A model generated the notes under the pieces. It did no database searches and was not told the DNA's origin. It saw only the letters and a program-made list of their open reading frames with translations. A program made the position numbers and the translations under genes. A stretch of DNA of 64,000 bases from Ampelomyces quisqualis (Eukaryota; Ascomycota; Dothideomycetes; Pleosporales; Phaeosphaeriaceae). Of this stretch, positions 1-11,855 are shown one piece after another. Every line of letters begins with the position of its first letter. The stretch's first letter is position 1. The stretch lies in assembly GCA_018398575.1 (NCBI GenBank), contig JAGTXZ010000003.1, positions 558,001 through 622,000 of the forward strand, read 5' to 3'.

Positions 1-191
1 AATTATCTATATTTATATTATAGCACTATTGTTATTATTATATAGTTATAGTGTATTTGTTATAGTAATATAGTATTATATAGTTATAGTAGTAATTTAA
101 ATTATAAGTATAAGTAAAAGTAAGTAGGGTTTTATCTTAGTATTATATAGCCTTTTACCTAGCGCTAACGCGTTATGTTATATCTTTAAAG
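1..191. repeat. Dispersed AT-rich repeat, copy 1
   Basis: This stretch matches 33070-33261 almost base for base over about 190 bp, including the shared segment TATTATATAGCCTTTTAC and a following GCTAACGYGTTATRTTATATC block. It ends exactly where the first LTR begins at 192, so the LTR element probably sits inside or beside this repeat. No coding frame is visible. The nature of the repeat (an LTR end or part of a DNA element) cannot be told from the sequence. Confidence 0.75.
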
Positions 192-728
192 TGTTACAAC
201 CTAAGAACGTTTTAGATCTCCTAACTTAGATAGTTCTAAGACAGGCCTTGGCTTTAGACAACTTGTGTCTCTAGACAATAATAGTCTATAGACACTACGT
301 GTCCTAGAACACTGTTGCACTGTTAAGTAAGCAATTTACCTAGTAGTAAACAAAGTACTAGAAACAGAGACCTTACGTAACTTACTCTGTACAAAGCAAA
401 GTCTTAGTATACAAAGCAACTGCTCTACGCTCTGTTTAATCTATACTCTTAGCAGAATAAAGCAGACAGAGCATAACAAGTATATAGTTAGGATAATAGA
501 CTCTTATAGCCTATTGTATTTAACTTATATTACAGACGCTTAAGTTAGTTATATTAAGCTATCTAACTATTATTACTCTTTTTAGAAAGCTCTAGCCTTT
601 ACTGTCTTAGTAACAATACCCTTTGTATCTAAAGCAACTCTGTACTTATCTGCAAAAACTAACCTTAGCTGTACCTCTAGTCTATACTAGCATTCTTATT
701 GTTTACTACTAGACTAATAGTCTTAACA
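192..728 (+). repeat. LTR, 5' of Gypsy element 1 (U3 variant a)
   Basis: It begins TGTTACAACC and ends AGTCTTAACA, so it has TG...CA ends with a TGTTA/TAACA inverted terminus. The last 240 bp or so are closely similar to the ends of three other LTRs (6578-7035, 10008-10331, 48346-48800). The first 290 bp differ from all of them except for the opening bases. It lies upstream of a gag-pol remnant in the same orientation. The opposing LTR at 6578 has a different U3, so the two were not a simple identical pair. No target duplication was found. Confidence 0.7.
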
Positions 729-2750
729 CTTTAAACACTCTTATAATAAGCAATAAATATACCTAAGCATTCCTAAGTAGGATAACCTAGACTTAAGGTT
801 AATAAACCTAATCTCTACTATAGAGACTACAACAAACTTAAGACCTAAATTTTCTAGTTTAATAGGCACTTCTACGTAGAAAAAGACAAGATTAAGAATA
901 ATAATAAAGTTATCCTTACTACAACTTATATCAAAGGCAACACTAAGAAATAGATACTTCTAATTATTTAGAAGTATATAGAAAACAATATTATAGACAT
1001 AGACAACACTAACCTTATAAAAGACTAGTATACGTTTAAAACACAGTTACAGCAGATCTTCTTGCTCTTTAAGGAATTTGTAATTGCAGAACAAAAAATC
1101 TAAAGTCTAAAACAAACCTAATTAACTGCTAACTATACTAATATTTTTTAACAATACGCTAAACAAATCTAGTAGAACAACACTGCTCTAATATATATGT
1201 ATAAATAAGGCCTTAAGGCTGCTGTATAAGCTAAACTTATGCGCAGCAGAATATACATTACTACTCTTAAAGAACTTTAAAATAAAGCTATTTGCCTAGA
1301 TAACAAACTCTATAAATTAGCACTTAAAGATAGGTTATACTTCTTGCGTCTACTACAGAGACATAAAAGATTTTGCCTAAACAAAAGATATTAGAGATAA
1401 ACACAACTAAACAAAAGATAATAGCGCTACTACTTAAGGTAAGAAACTTACTAACTACGCCTACTAGAAGCCTACTTAGGGTATAGACCTAAAGCTATGC
1501 ACTTAGACAACTTTAACAAAGGCCTAGAATAGAAAAGTTACTTAAAGAAACAACTCTAAGGAAATAGGCTTAATAAAAATAAGATTACTTGTTACAACTG
1601 TAATAAGGTTAGATATTATATGTAAGACTATTGCTCTAAGAATAAAGTTATACGCTAGCTTAACGTGTTAACTAACGCTTTAGAGAAAGATGTTAAAGAA
1701 TAGGTTGTAATTAATAATTAACTTATTATCTAAATAACTAACAGACTACTAACAGTAGGATAGATAAAAGACACCTCTACTATATTATCTAATAACTAGG
1801 TCTTAACTAACGCTGCGTTATCTTACAATTAAGAACAAGACTATAATATTAAATAATTCTAACAGATAGAATTACTCTTACTACAAACACAACAAAACAT
1901 TTACAACTAGTATAACTAAACTAATAAAGTTAACTAGGAATATATAAAACAATGTTACTAATCTTTATAAGTATATTATACTCTTTAGATAAATAAGTAC
2001 TTTCTAAATATAGATAGAGTTACAGAGAGGAAACAATTGTTACACCTAGAAAACAGAGTTTATAAGACATAGGATCTACAAGAAACTATAAGAGTCTATA
2101 ATACTTAGGAAGACTAAGAACTTATACTAGACAAGCTAGACATATACTTACTACTAGCTAGCCTTAAACTAGTGCGCTAGAATGCAACAGTTAGAAGACT
2201 GTATTAAAAGGTAGACGCAGACAGACTATATAAGACGTACTGTAACTTACATATAAAGCAGACATACTATACTAATAATAGATAAGTATTAGTACTAAGC
2301 TCTATGCTTACAAAATACTAAGATAAAAAGGCAAACAAATTGCATTAAATTCTGCTTATAAATACATACCTACAAGATCCTTGTAATTTAAAATACAAAC
2401 TTTTATTATAGATAGTATGCAACAGCAACTACTACTTAACGCACTATAGTAGTAAAGTTAACTAATACTTTTCTTAGCAGAAGAGACTTTGCAAGTACTA
2501 ATAGTATAGTTGCCCTAAAGATACCTGCGTAAATTACCTATATAACAAACAAAGCATAAGAAGTTTTTTTAATATATTAGAGAAAGAAAACACATCTAAT
2601 AGAATACTTATTAACAGCAACTGTATAAACTATATATAGTAGTTCTGCCTATAACTAAAATGCAAGAAGCATTATAATAACAAAGAAGCTAACAGATATA
2701 AAAAGAATAAGTCTTTTTTAGAGTTAACTTTAGACTCTAGAGAGATACTT
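729..2750 (+). pseudogene. gag remnant of Gypsy element 1
   Basis: Downstream of the LTR, the + strand carries a broken capsid-type frame full of TAG/TAA codons. The clearest landmark is a CCHC zinc knuckle at 1590-1634, read as CYNCNKVRYYM then stop, D, Y, C. The family spacing is CX2CX4HX4C; here the His and the last Cys read as Tyr, both single C-to-T or G-to-A changes expected from RIP. In the living element this nucleocapsid knuckle would bind the RNA genome. The knuckle is in a different frame from pol, as is common where pol needs a frameshift or a separate start. The capsid region itself is too decayed to align by eye. Confidence 0.75.
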
Positions 2751-2759
2751 AGAGCTGCA

Positions 2760-5700
2760 ACGCAATTAACTTAGCTAAGCTTATTAAACTTATAGTAAGA
2801 GTTAACAGAATAAGGATAAAGGCGCTTCTAGATTTAGGATTATAAGTAAACTATATTTTAGGCAATACCTTATTAAGAGCTAGGCTCTAACCTTGTTAGA
2901 AACAATAATTATATAAACTTTATATTGCAAATAGAGAACAGATGCCTAATAAGTTACTTATTAGATATAAGACTACTATAGAACTTAACATCTAAGAAAC
3001 TAAACAGGAAATATGCCTAGACGTCTTTAGATTAGCTACCTACAACATTATATTAGAACTTCTATAGTTTAGAAAGAATAGCCTACAGATAGACTAGGGG
3101 AAGAGATCTATCTCTCTAGGAAATTATAACAATATAACAGATTCTAAGCCTATACATTAGCAGCGTTTAATAGTAAATAAGAAGATAATTAATAATATTG
3201 CTTTAACTAAGACGCAGTTAAAGACATAACTAGTTAACTTAGATAATTAAGGAAGAAATACTAATATGTTACAAGTTTTAAAGAAACGTATAACTTCTAA
3301 TATACCTAAAGAATACAAAAAGTTTAAGAAACTATTCTTAGAAGAAACAGGTCTAGAAGCACTGCCTAAGCATTAGGAGTAGGACTACAAGATTGTCCTA
3401 GAAGAAGAGAAAAGGCTAACCTTTAAACTAATCTACAGATTATTAAAAAAAGAGCTAGAAGTACTCTAAGAATATATCTAAGTAAACCTAAAGAAAGGTT
3501 TTATCTAAGTATTAGAATTACTAGCTAGATACCTAATTATGTTTGTACTAAAGAAGAATAGTAAACTACAACTATATATTAACTTTTAGAAACTTAATAA
3601 CATTATAGTTAAAAATTAATACCTACTACCTAATATTTTAAAACTATAGGATTAACTAGCCTATGCAAAGATCTTTACAGCACTAGATCTAAGAGGCGCG
3701 TATAACCTTATACGCATAAAAAAAGGCAAAGAATAGAAGACAGCGTTTAGAACACGCTATAGCTACTATAAGTACTTAGTAATACTATTTAGTCTTACTA
3801 ATACTCTAGTAACATGTTAAGCACTTATTAACAACGTGCTTTAAGAGTACCTTAACATATTTGTTATTATATACCTTAACAATATCTTTATCTATTTAGA
3901 AAATAAGAAGAAATATATAAGATATGTTTATACAATTCTAACACTACTAAAAAATTTCTTTTTAGTAGTAGACTCTAACAAATATAAATAGTACTAGAAA
4001 GAAGTAGAATTCTTAGAGTGTATAGTTAAAAAGAACAGAGTACAAATAAGTAAGGACAAGATTAAAGTTGTTAGAGATTAGCTAACGCTTACTATAGTAA
4101 AGGATATTTAATCTTTCTTAGGCTTTGTTAACTTTAATTAACAGTTTATTTAGAACTTTTTACTAATTGCTACGCTACTTACTAAACTTACACAAAAAGA
4201 CACACTCTAGAAATAGATAGAAGAACAAAGTTAGGCATTTAAGACGCTTAAAGACGCTTATATAGCACTACTTGTCTTTATAGCATTTAGAAGTAAAGAA
4301 CTGCTTAGATTTAAAACTAACGCATTAGATTTAGTAATTAGAATGTGTACAAAACAAGAACAAAATAAGAAATAGTATCTAATAGCCTACTACTTACAAA
4401 AATTTACACTACTAAAAGAAAATTACAATATACACAATAAAGAACTACTTGTAATTGTAGTAGCACTTAAATATTAGAGAATCTATACAGAGAGTTACTT
4501 AGATCTTACAATATACTTAGACTACAAAAACCTAATAACCTTTACTACTACTAAAGTACTTAATTAAAGACAAGTACAATAGTTAGAGATGTTAGAATAG
4601 TACAAGTTTAAAATTGTCTATATACCTAGAAAAGATAATAGTAAAGCAGACACTTTTAGCTAAAGATTAGATATTACTAAAACTAAAACTATTAACAGCT
4701 TAAGCATCCTTAAAACATAAGATAACAGATTTCTTAGACTAGTAAAATACATTAACAATCTAACTATAAAGATTAGAATTAATGTTCTAGAAGAACTACA
4801 GGAATTCATTATACGTTAACACTACAATAACACAGTACATAGTTATCCTAGAGTAAGCTAAACTATAGAACTAATTTAATAGAATTACTAGTCTAAAAAT
4901 ATAAAAGATAAAATAAGCGCTTATATTAAGAAATGTGTAGACTGTTAACGCAACAAACACAGTATACACGCACCTTATAGAAAAATGTAGCTAATAGAGC
5001 TCTTAACTAAGCCTTAGACTAATATATTAATAGACTTTGTAACAGGACTACTACTGTTAAAGGACTTTGCTACAGAATTAGCTTATAACGCTATTATAGT
5101 TATAGTAGATTACTTTACAAAATACGCTATAATGCTACTCTTTTAACAAGAATATACAGCTGTTTAGCTAGCGCACGTACTTAAGGATAGACTTATTAGA
5201 TACTATAGTATACTAAGGTCAATTATTAGCAATTAAGACAAACTCTTTACCTTAAATTATTAGACTACTTTAATAGCAGAAATTAAGACGCAATAAAAGC
5301 TATTAACAGCTTACTATTCTTAAACTAATAGCTAAACAGAAAGAATAAACAGAACTATAAAGACGTATCTTAAGATATACAGTAACCTATAACAGACAAA
5401 TTAGGTCTTGCTATTACTAACAGCACAGTTAGCCTACAACAACAAATTGTCTAAAGCTATAAGTAAGACGCTATACTTTGCAAACTACAAATAGCATCTA
5501 AATCTCTTTACAAGAATATTACCTAGCCTAATAGCTAAAGCTGCTATATACATAGTAGAAGAAATAAAGAAAACTTATATTAAAATAGAAGAACAAATAC
5601 AACACGCTTAGGCACAAAGTATCTTATATGTTAACAGAAAATAAAGAATAGCACCTTAGCTAAAAGAGAGGAATATGGTGTATCTCTACACTAAAAATCT

Positions 5701-6035
5701 ACGCATAAAACAACTAAGCAAAGGACTTAAATATGTTAAAGTAAGACTGTTTTTAATTTTAAAAAGGAACAGACTAGTTACATATACACTTAAGCTTCTA
5801 CTAGATGCAAAGATCTACTTTAGATTCTACGTAAGCCTGCTAGAACTAGCTAACCTAGAAATACTGTTACAGCAAACCTTTTGCTATAAACTTAAAGAAG
5901 AAAATAAATTTAAAGTTAAGAAAATAATAACACAATAAGACAACAACTACTAAAAAGAATACCTAGTTAAATAGTTAGGATATAACAACTTAGAAAATAT
6001 ATAAAAACTAGAGACAAACTTTACAAATTGCTAAC
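2760..6035 (+). pseudogene. pol of Gypsy chromovirus 1 (PR-RT-RH-IN-chromodomain), RIP-inactivated
   Basis: One frame runs about 3.2 kb without a frameshift and with dozens of TAG/TAA stops. In order: an aspartic protease centre LLDLG at about 2825-2839 (family DSG); RT with TALDLRGAYNLIRI at about 3677 and YLNN at 3872-3883, where the family has YLDD; an RNase H with the ENYNIHNKELL block near 4420; an integrase zinc finger ending KKCVDC near 4940; an integrase core with DFVTG near 5033 and the ELxYNAIIVIVDYFTKYA block; and a chromodomain KEYLVK, stop, LGY at about 5958. The only long open piece, 5675-5938 (87 codons), is the integrase C-terminus leading into the chromodomain. Domain order (RT before IN) and the chromodomain place it in the Ty3/Gypsy chromoviruses. 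It is not functional. Confidence 0.93.
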
Positions 6036-6113
6036 TACTTCTTGCATACTATTACTATGCTACAGAGCAGAACAAGAACTAGACTTCTCTAAGATTAATA
6101 ATTAATCTATATC

Positions 6114-6500
6114 TTAGTTTAATAATTCTAGAGCATCTAACTCCTCTAGTATTAGCAGACTAGCATTAAAAATACGCTACTTCTTACAATAAAGAGCTAG
6201 CTTCTACTTTTATATGCAGCGCAGTTTGTTCTAACGCGCGCGCATCTAGAGTACTACTAACTCTACCTCTATCTTATCTATTGCTAACGCATCTTTTTTT
6301 AACTTTTCTTGCTATTCTAACTCTTTTATTTGTTAGTCTAGCTTTAAAAAATCTAGCAGCAGGATATCCTGCGGAACATACTCTTTTGCACTTATAGACT
6401 TACAGTTTCTACACTTTTTGCTTAACAATAATAGCTTGCAATGTAAGCTCTTTTAAGAATATTAGGCGCAGGCTACTATAGTAAATAACCTTTTGTTGTT
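6114..6500 (-). pseudogene. Antisense ORF 3' of pol in Gypsy element 1 (Cys motif plus helical segment)
   Basis: Between the chromodomain end and the downstream LTR, the minus strand carries its own frame, ending at TAA 6116-6114. Reading N to C it shows VACA, stop, YS, stop, then SLHCKLLLLSKKCRNCKS, then a charged helical stretch with DFLKLD, QIKELE and QEKLKKDALAID, then a Lys/Leu-rich end with LILEELDALELL. Stops are TAG/TAA of RIP type. The N-terminus may continue toward 6570. The arrangement matches the antisense frames at 44652-45899 and 63142-63831 of the other two chromoviruses, which is the main reason to believe it was a gene. The function is unknown; a small zinc-binding, coiled-coil protein is one possibility. 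Confidence 0.5.
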
Positions 6501-6577
6501 AATACAATTACTTTAAAGACAATAATAATACACAGCTTAAGAACTTATAAGGACAAAAGTGTAAAAGGAAAGAATAG

Positions 6578-7035
6578 TGTTATAAACCTCTAATAGGGAA
6601 CACAAGACGTTATAAATAAACAAGGAAACAGGTTGCAAGATTTAGACCTAGTGCAGGGACATAGCACGCTAAGCATGTTACGTAACTTTCTTATTAGTTT
6701 TATTTAGTCTTACTGTTTCTTGCAACAAGAAACTATAAGAATCTATAATAAAGATTAAGAATAATAAGAACTGTAAGAAAGACTAAGTATATAGAAACTA
6801 CAATAAGCCCTTATAGATTATTGTGTTTAACTTATGTTACAAACGCTTAAGTTAGTTATATTAAGCTATCTAATTATTGTTACTCTTTTTAGAAAGCCCT
6901 AGCCTTTACTGTCTTAGTAACAATACTCTTTGTATCTAAAGCAACTCTGCACCTATCTACAAAAACTAACCTTAGCTGTACCCCTAGTCTACACTAGTAT
7001 TCTTATTATTTGCTACTAGACTAACAGTCTTAACA
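6578..7035 (+). repeat. LTR, 3' side of Gypsy element 1 (U3 variant b)
   Basis: It begins TGTTATAAACC and ends AGTCTTAACA. It is near-identical along its whole length to the solo LTR at 48346-48800, sharing for example CAGGGACATAGCACGCTAAG. Its 3' half also matches the LTR at 192-728, but its 5' half does not. It therefore belongs to the same family as the solo LTR and is only partly related to the LTR at the other end of this element. The flanks (AATAG before, GTAAG after) are not a target duplication. Confidence 0.8.
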
Positions 7036-9956
7036 GTAAGATAGAATAGTAGATAAACTATAAGCTTAAATTAAAGTAGTAATAGAACACTACTAAGAGA
7101 ACAAATAGTAGGTAGCAGCTAACTTCTTTAGATCTCTTCTAAAAGACTTTATAAATAACGCGCCTACAATACTACATTTATTATAGAGACTAATAGTCTT
7201 ATTTATAGTATACTAACTAACAGAAGCCTATATACTTTAGAACAAAGAGCTATCTTTAGACAATAGCAGTATATTTAGAGATATAATAGGTATAGAAAAA
7301 ATAAGATTAGCTATACTTATAATAATTATAGGGTATACGCACTTTAAGAACTAGACTAAAGTGTAAGAGAACTAATTAAAGAATAAAACTAGTTAATATA
7401 GAGCTAAAGATAATAGTTAAGAATAGTACTTTATAATAGACTAATAGATATTTATCTATATATATATAAAAAAACTCTTTAATACTAATAGAGCTGTAGT
7501 TAGCAGTATCTATAGTAAGTAGATAGAGCTGCGCACTAGCTGTATAGAAGGCTAAAATTATTACTATAGGCCTCTGCAAATCTAAATAGTGCAACCTAAA
7601 AGACTTTTTTACGCTCTATATCTGCTTTATAAATAATACCTCTCTATAGAGTATAGGCGCACTAATAGTAGACAAAGAAATAGAGATAAAGATTAATCTG
7701 CAAGTTAAACAGCACCTTATACTATTTAACTAAAACATTCTACTATGTAAATTTATAAAGAATAGTAAGAAGTATATAGAGATAGTTCTATAGTATATCT
7801 AAGAATACTATATGCTAAAAGTCTACCTAAATATAACTACGTACTATCTAGCACTATCTGCTAGCTAATTTATAATTATAAATAGCTATATAATATTAGT
7901 AGAATATATACTTAATAAATACTAAACTAAAAGACTTATAACTATACGCAAAATATTATTAAGAAGTAGTAAAGTAAGTGCAAAAGATACTCTTAATATT
8001 TCTAGCTACGTAGTAATATAGAGATATATTATCTTTAATAAGTTCTATAACTGTAAATCTAAGAACACTATTATAGGCAACTTATATAAGACTATTTAAA
8101 GTAAAAACTATAGTTATTAGTAGAAGGCCTAGGCCCTCTTAGGTACACTAATAGAAAAGAGTCTCTATAAAATACTTATTTTTATTTCTTTAGCGCTTAG
8201 TAAACTATAAGACAATAAGAACTTCTTAAACTAGTACTATCTTACAGGCAAGAAGAATAACATAGATAGTTCTAAACTATTTACTGCGGCTAACCTTGTG
8301 TATATAAGTATTAAGAAAATTGTAGATATAAGAAAGATAAGAAAGATATTAGGCCTAGCTATAGCAAAGGGCTAAGATACTTACTTATCTAAGGTATAAG
8401 AAAAAGTTAAAAATATGCTTAATACTTTAAAGTATATAGCGCTTATAGCGTTAAGAGAGAAGATTATAGTAAAGTTTATACTGCGTTAAACTCTAGTTAC
8501 GCAAGACCTATAGAGCTAGAAGATTTTAGGTATTAAGAGTAACTTTCTAACATTCTACTAGCTATGCTAAACAAATAACTTCTAATTAGTTATAGCTAAT
8601 GTAATAATAAGATACAAGATAGTACTATTATAAAAAGAGCTAAATAGTATAGAAGCTAAGAGTATATATATATTTAACTGCGCTAAGATATAGAGTATTA
8701 TAATATTTCTAATACTAGCTAAGCTTAAGACTGCGCTATTTAAAAGTAAAAGAAGTAGAAAAACTAAGTAGTTTATATTAACACATATCTAACAGCACTT
8801 CTAGTAGCTAGATAAAGAAATATTAACTAATAACTTTAACTTACTACTTATATATACTATAAAGTAAAAGGTAATTAAGCTAAAAGCTAAGAGAACTTAT
8901 ATTAAAACTAGACTTAATCTTACTTAAAAGAGCCTAGTAGATAATTAAACAGTACTACGTAACATTTAGGCTAAAATTCTTATTAGCTAATATAAACTAT
9001 GTGTGTAACTAGTACTCTAGATAAAGCTTTAAAAAAAATTAGCAAAGATATAGTTCTTTTACTAAGAGAAGAAATACTAATATCTAAAATAGATACTATG
9101 TTAGTAAAATAAAAGAACTTAGACTTAACATTTATTTTAGTAGCATTAATAGTGTTTACAGAAGCTATTACGCTAATTAAGGCAAATAAAGTTATAATTG
9201 CAAAGCCTTAAGATTAACAGAGCACTTAAGACTAATTTATGTTTAGAGTATATTAACTAGGCTAGCTAGCAGCTGTATACAAGAGCATTATTCTATATAA
9301 CCTAGAGAGTAATCTAGAAATAAAAGTTCTAAAAAAGCAGAACGTAAAGATATTATTGCGTAGTAGTCTATAAGATGTAATAATACAAGAAGAAGAGATT
9401 TAGTAGAATTATTATAAGGAAATCTCTAAAAAGCTTAAGAGGCTAGTGTAAATTAGGTAAATTAAGTAGTAGAACTATAGAGTATAGTAGACTACTATAT
9501 AAAGCTATAGAATAAAAAATGCCTTAGTTAATACATAGCCTAGTTCAAAGAATATAAGAATATAAAAAGTATTATAAAAGAAGTATATATATAGACGTAA
9601 CGTAAAATTAATTTAAAGTGTAAGAATAGTATAGATTTGCAGCAAAACCTAAACTAAGTAATAGTACTATTAAAGAGATTACTTTAGACTTAAATTATAG
9701 TTAAGTATAGTTAAGAGTAGGCTACTAACTAGCAATATAGTTATGTAGATAGTGTAAAGCTATATTAAACACAAAAACTATAAACTATTTTGTAAAAGAG
9801 TTCTATAAACTAGGCTACTAATAATAGTATACTAAGTATTACTATTATTACTTAGCATAGTAGAGCATAGTTAAGAACTATCTAGTAGCTAGTAGTATAG
9901 TTGTGTTAACAGTGTTGCAGATGTCGCTAACTCTAACAACGTTAAATTTTCCTAAC
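7036..9956 (+). pseudogene. Family A transposon remnant, copy 1 (unknown transposase class)
   Basis: These 2.92 kb are repeated in inverted orientation at 22286-25205 with the same length and order. The copy runs straight from the LTR end at 7035 to a terminus ending TTTTCCTAAC. The + strand shows long decayed frames with stops at former Gln/Trp codons, for example KLKTALFKSKRSRKTK near 8720 and EEEI, two stops, NYYKEISKKLKRLV near 9390. I could not place it in a named transposase family. The 5' part is missing here, cut by the LTR at 7035. The terminus shares 9-bp-spaced blocks with 33771-34606. The short open frame on the minus strand at 7376-7594 is antisense to this element. Confidence 0.75.
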
Positions 9957-10007
9957 GTTTGGTATAATAAAGACTTTAAGAATAAAGTCTAAGAAGAAAG
10001 AAGATAG

Positions 10008-10331
10008 TATTACAACCTATAAGCTACTAGGCTCTAGCTCTACTAAAAAGCGCTCTCTTATAAGTAAGAACTACTAGAGAGTATACTCTATACTACACTA
10101 CTAATTAGTTATAAGATTTATTATATTTAACTTATATTACAAACGCTTAAGTTAGTAACTAGCTATTTAACTATTATACTCTTTTTAGAAAGCTCTAGCC
10201 CTTACTGTCTTAGTAACAATACTCTTTGTATCTAAAGCAACTCTGCACCTATCTGCAAAAACTAACCCTAGCTATACCTCTAGTCTATAGTAGCATTCTT
10301 ATTGTTTGCTACTAGACTAACAGTCTTAACA
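10008..10331 (+). repeat. LTR-like repeat (U3 variant c)
   Basis: It begins TATTACAACC, which is TGTTACAACC after one G-to-A change, and ends AGTCTTAACA. The last 215 bp match the ends of the LTRs at 192-728, 6578-7035 and 48346-48800, with shared blocks ACTCTTTTTAGAAAG and ACTGTCTTAGTAACAATA. The first 110 bp are unlike the other three. No coding region follows, so this is a solo LTR or a fragment. No target duplication is visible. Confidence 0.7.
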
Positions 10332-10671
10332 GAACTAGTTATAATAATATAGGCAACAACTTTAAACAAATAGAACTAATATTAGATTTAGTTACTTATA
10401 AAGTAAATAACTAGGAATTTACGTGCTAGTTACTATGTGTGTCTAAGCTAACAAATAGAGTAACTTAAGGCCTCTGATATAAAGTAGCCTTTTTGTTTAC
10501 CTGTAACACTACTTTTACTCTGCTAAATAATAGACTAGGCAAGCTAACAAGTTTGCCCAATCTAGGGGGTGTGTAACAGAGTATATAAATTAGCAGATTA
10601 CAGGATCTTTACACGTAATACCTGAGCATGGGATTGTTACACGTGATATCTGAACATGTCACTGAGGAAAT
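10332..10671. other. Left edge of the balanced-composition island
   Basis: Base composition changes here from TpA-rich to balanced. No gene is seen. At 10609-10630 and 10637-10658 there is an imperfect 22-bp direct repeat (core TTACACGTRATAYCTGARCATG, 28-bp spacing). The left copy differs from the right mainly by transitions. A GTATATAAAT segment lies at 10580. The region could be the end of another LTR, but there is not enough to call it. Confidence 0.4.
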
Positions 10672-11855
10672 AAGGGCCTATTCAGGCTTGGCCCGTCTAA
10701 TTGAGCTAATTCTTGGCTTAGTGTATTTGAACTGATATATCTTCACATAGATTAGAACAAGTGATCCAATCTTTTCACTCACAACAATCTGATCCACAGT
10801 ATCGCTCAGCTCCCACACAACTGAAAAGAGGACACTCAAGAGGGTGCGCAGAACGAAGAGACGGAGCAGGATGAGGGAAACGAAGAGGTGGGAAAGGACG
10901 CGGCGAATGAGCTTGACTAGAATGAAGAAAATTACCGACACAAGCACAAGAGACGACGAAGATGGGAATGGTCGCGAGAGTGGCCAGTCGAATATTAAAG
11001 ACGATTGAAGGTACCGAGTATCCCACCCGGTACTGAGTCGAGCCCGCAAAACGAGCACCCCATTCTATTCCTGATGCCCCATACCTAATCACGAAAGGGT
11101 CATTATAATAAGTAAATGATTACTGCATTTGCGCACTCAAGCTCTTATTCTTTAGTAGATGTAGTTTAGACAAGTTACCCTGCTCTACCTCTGCCTCGAA
11201 AGCGAATTATAATCCCCATCCAACTCCTCCTACAGACCCTCACAGAATAAGCGCAGGTATTCGACAGGCTCAGTCTCGCAGCTGAACAAATCTTTCACGC
11301 CACCGTCGGGGAACGGCCGCAAGTATATTAGACTGGACAAAAATTGCAAGGCGATCAATCGCAGGTCTGTCGCAGACCTCAGACAATTAAGCCGGGCTAC
11401 CCCCCATGCTGCCTACACAGTACCAGACGGAACCGCTATCGCAGTATCCAACCCATCCACCAGCCCAATTTCCGGCGCCGCGACCAGCCCAGTAGGTAGC
11501 TCCTCCGCCATCACGATACTCACTGCACACGTCTCAGCAGCCCTACCAGTAAGCATCTTTGTACAGGTAGGCATCCCAGGTACCATCACCAGCATCATAT
11601 CAAAGCAGCCAGTACGCTCACAGCACACCCCATGATACTCAATCTTGTGTTTGGGATACGCCAAAATCTAGCCAGGGCGGAATCCGAAGTTCAGAGTAGG
11701 CTGAAAGTGGGGTACGGGAGGAAATGATGGAGAAGGTTATGGTGATTGATAAGAGTTTCATGTACTCTATTAGCTAGGTAAGAATCACTCCTGGTGGCTG
11801 TCTTCTTCGCAAGATGACATGCGTAGTCTGCGACGATATCTTTTGTCGAAAACAT
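10672..11855. other. Gene-poor stretch with two unassigned open frames
   Basis: Two minus-strand frames overlap at 10678-11092. One has a hydrophobic run (VLVSVIFFILVKLIRRVL), the other starts MIRYGASGIEWGARF and ends at 10775. They could be pieces of one frameshifted membrane protein, or chance. A minus-strand frame at 11413-11664 (83 codons) is rich in Gly/Ala/Val with several Cys (VCCERTGC near its start). I recognise none of them, and see no signal peptide or splice pattern that would extend them. 11100-11400 holds no visible gene. Confidence 0.3.

Noticed and set aside
5675..5938. 87-codon open frame that could be called a small gene
   Set aside because: It is in frame with the Gypsy pol and reads as the integrase C-terminus into the chromodomain; it is only a stop-free piece of a pseudogene.
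7376..7594. 72-codon hydrophobic frame as a membrane protein
   Set aside because: It is antisense to family A coding sequence, and the hydrophobicity is a by-product of AT-rich codons.
7036..9956. Family A as a Starship captain or Crypton (tyrosine recombinase)
   Set aside because: No recognisable tyrosine-recombinase motif could be read, and the ends look like inverted repeats; the class is left open.
10678..11092. Overlapping minus-strand frames as a membrane protein gene
   Set aside because: Two frames over the same bases, no convincing intron or frameshift solution and no known motif; left as unassigned.
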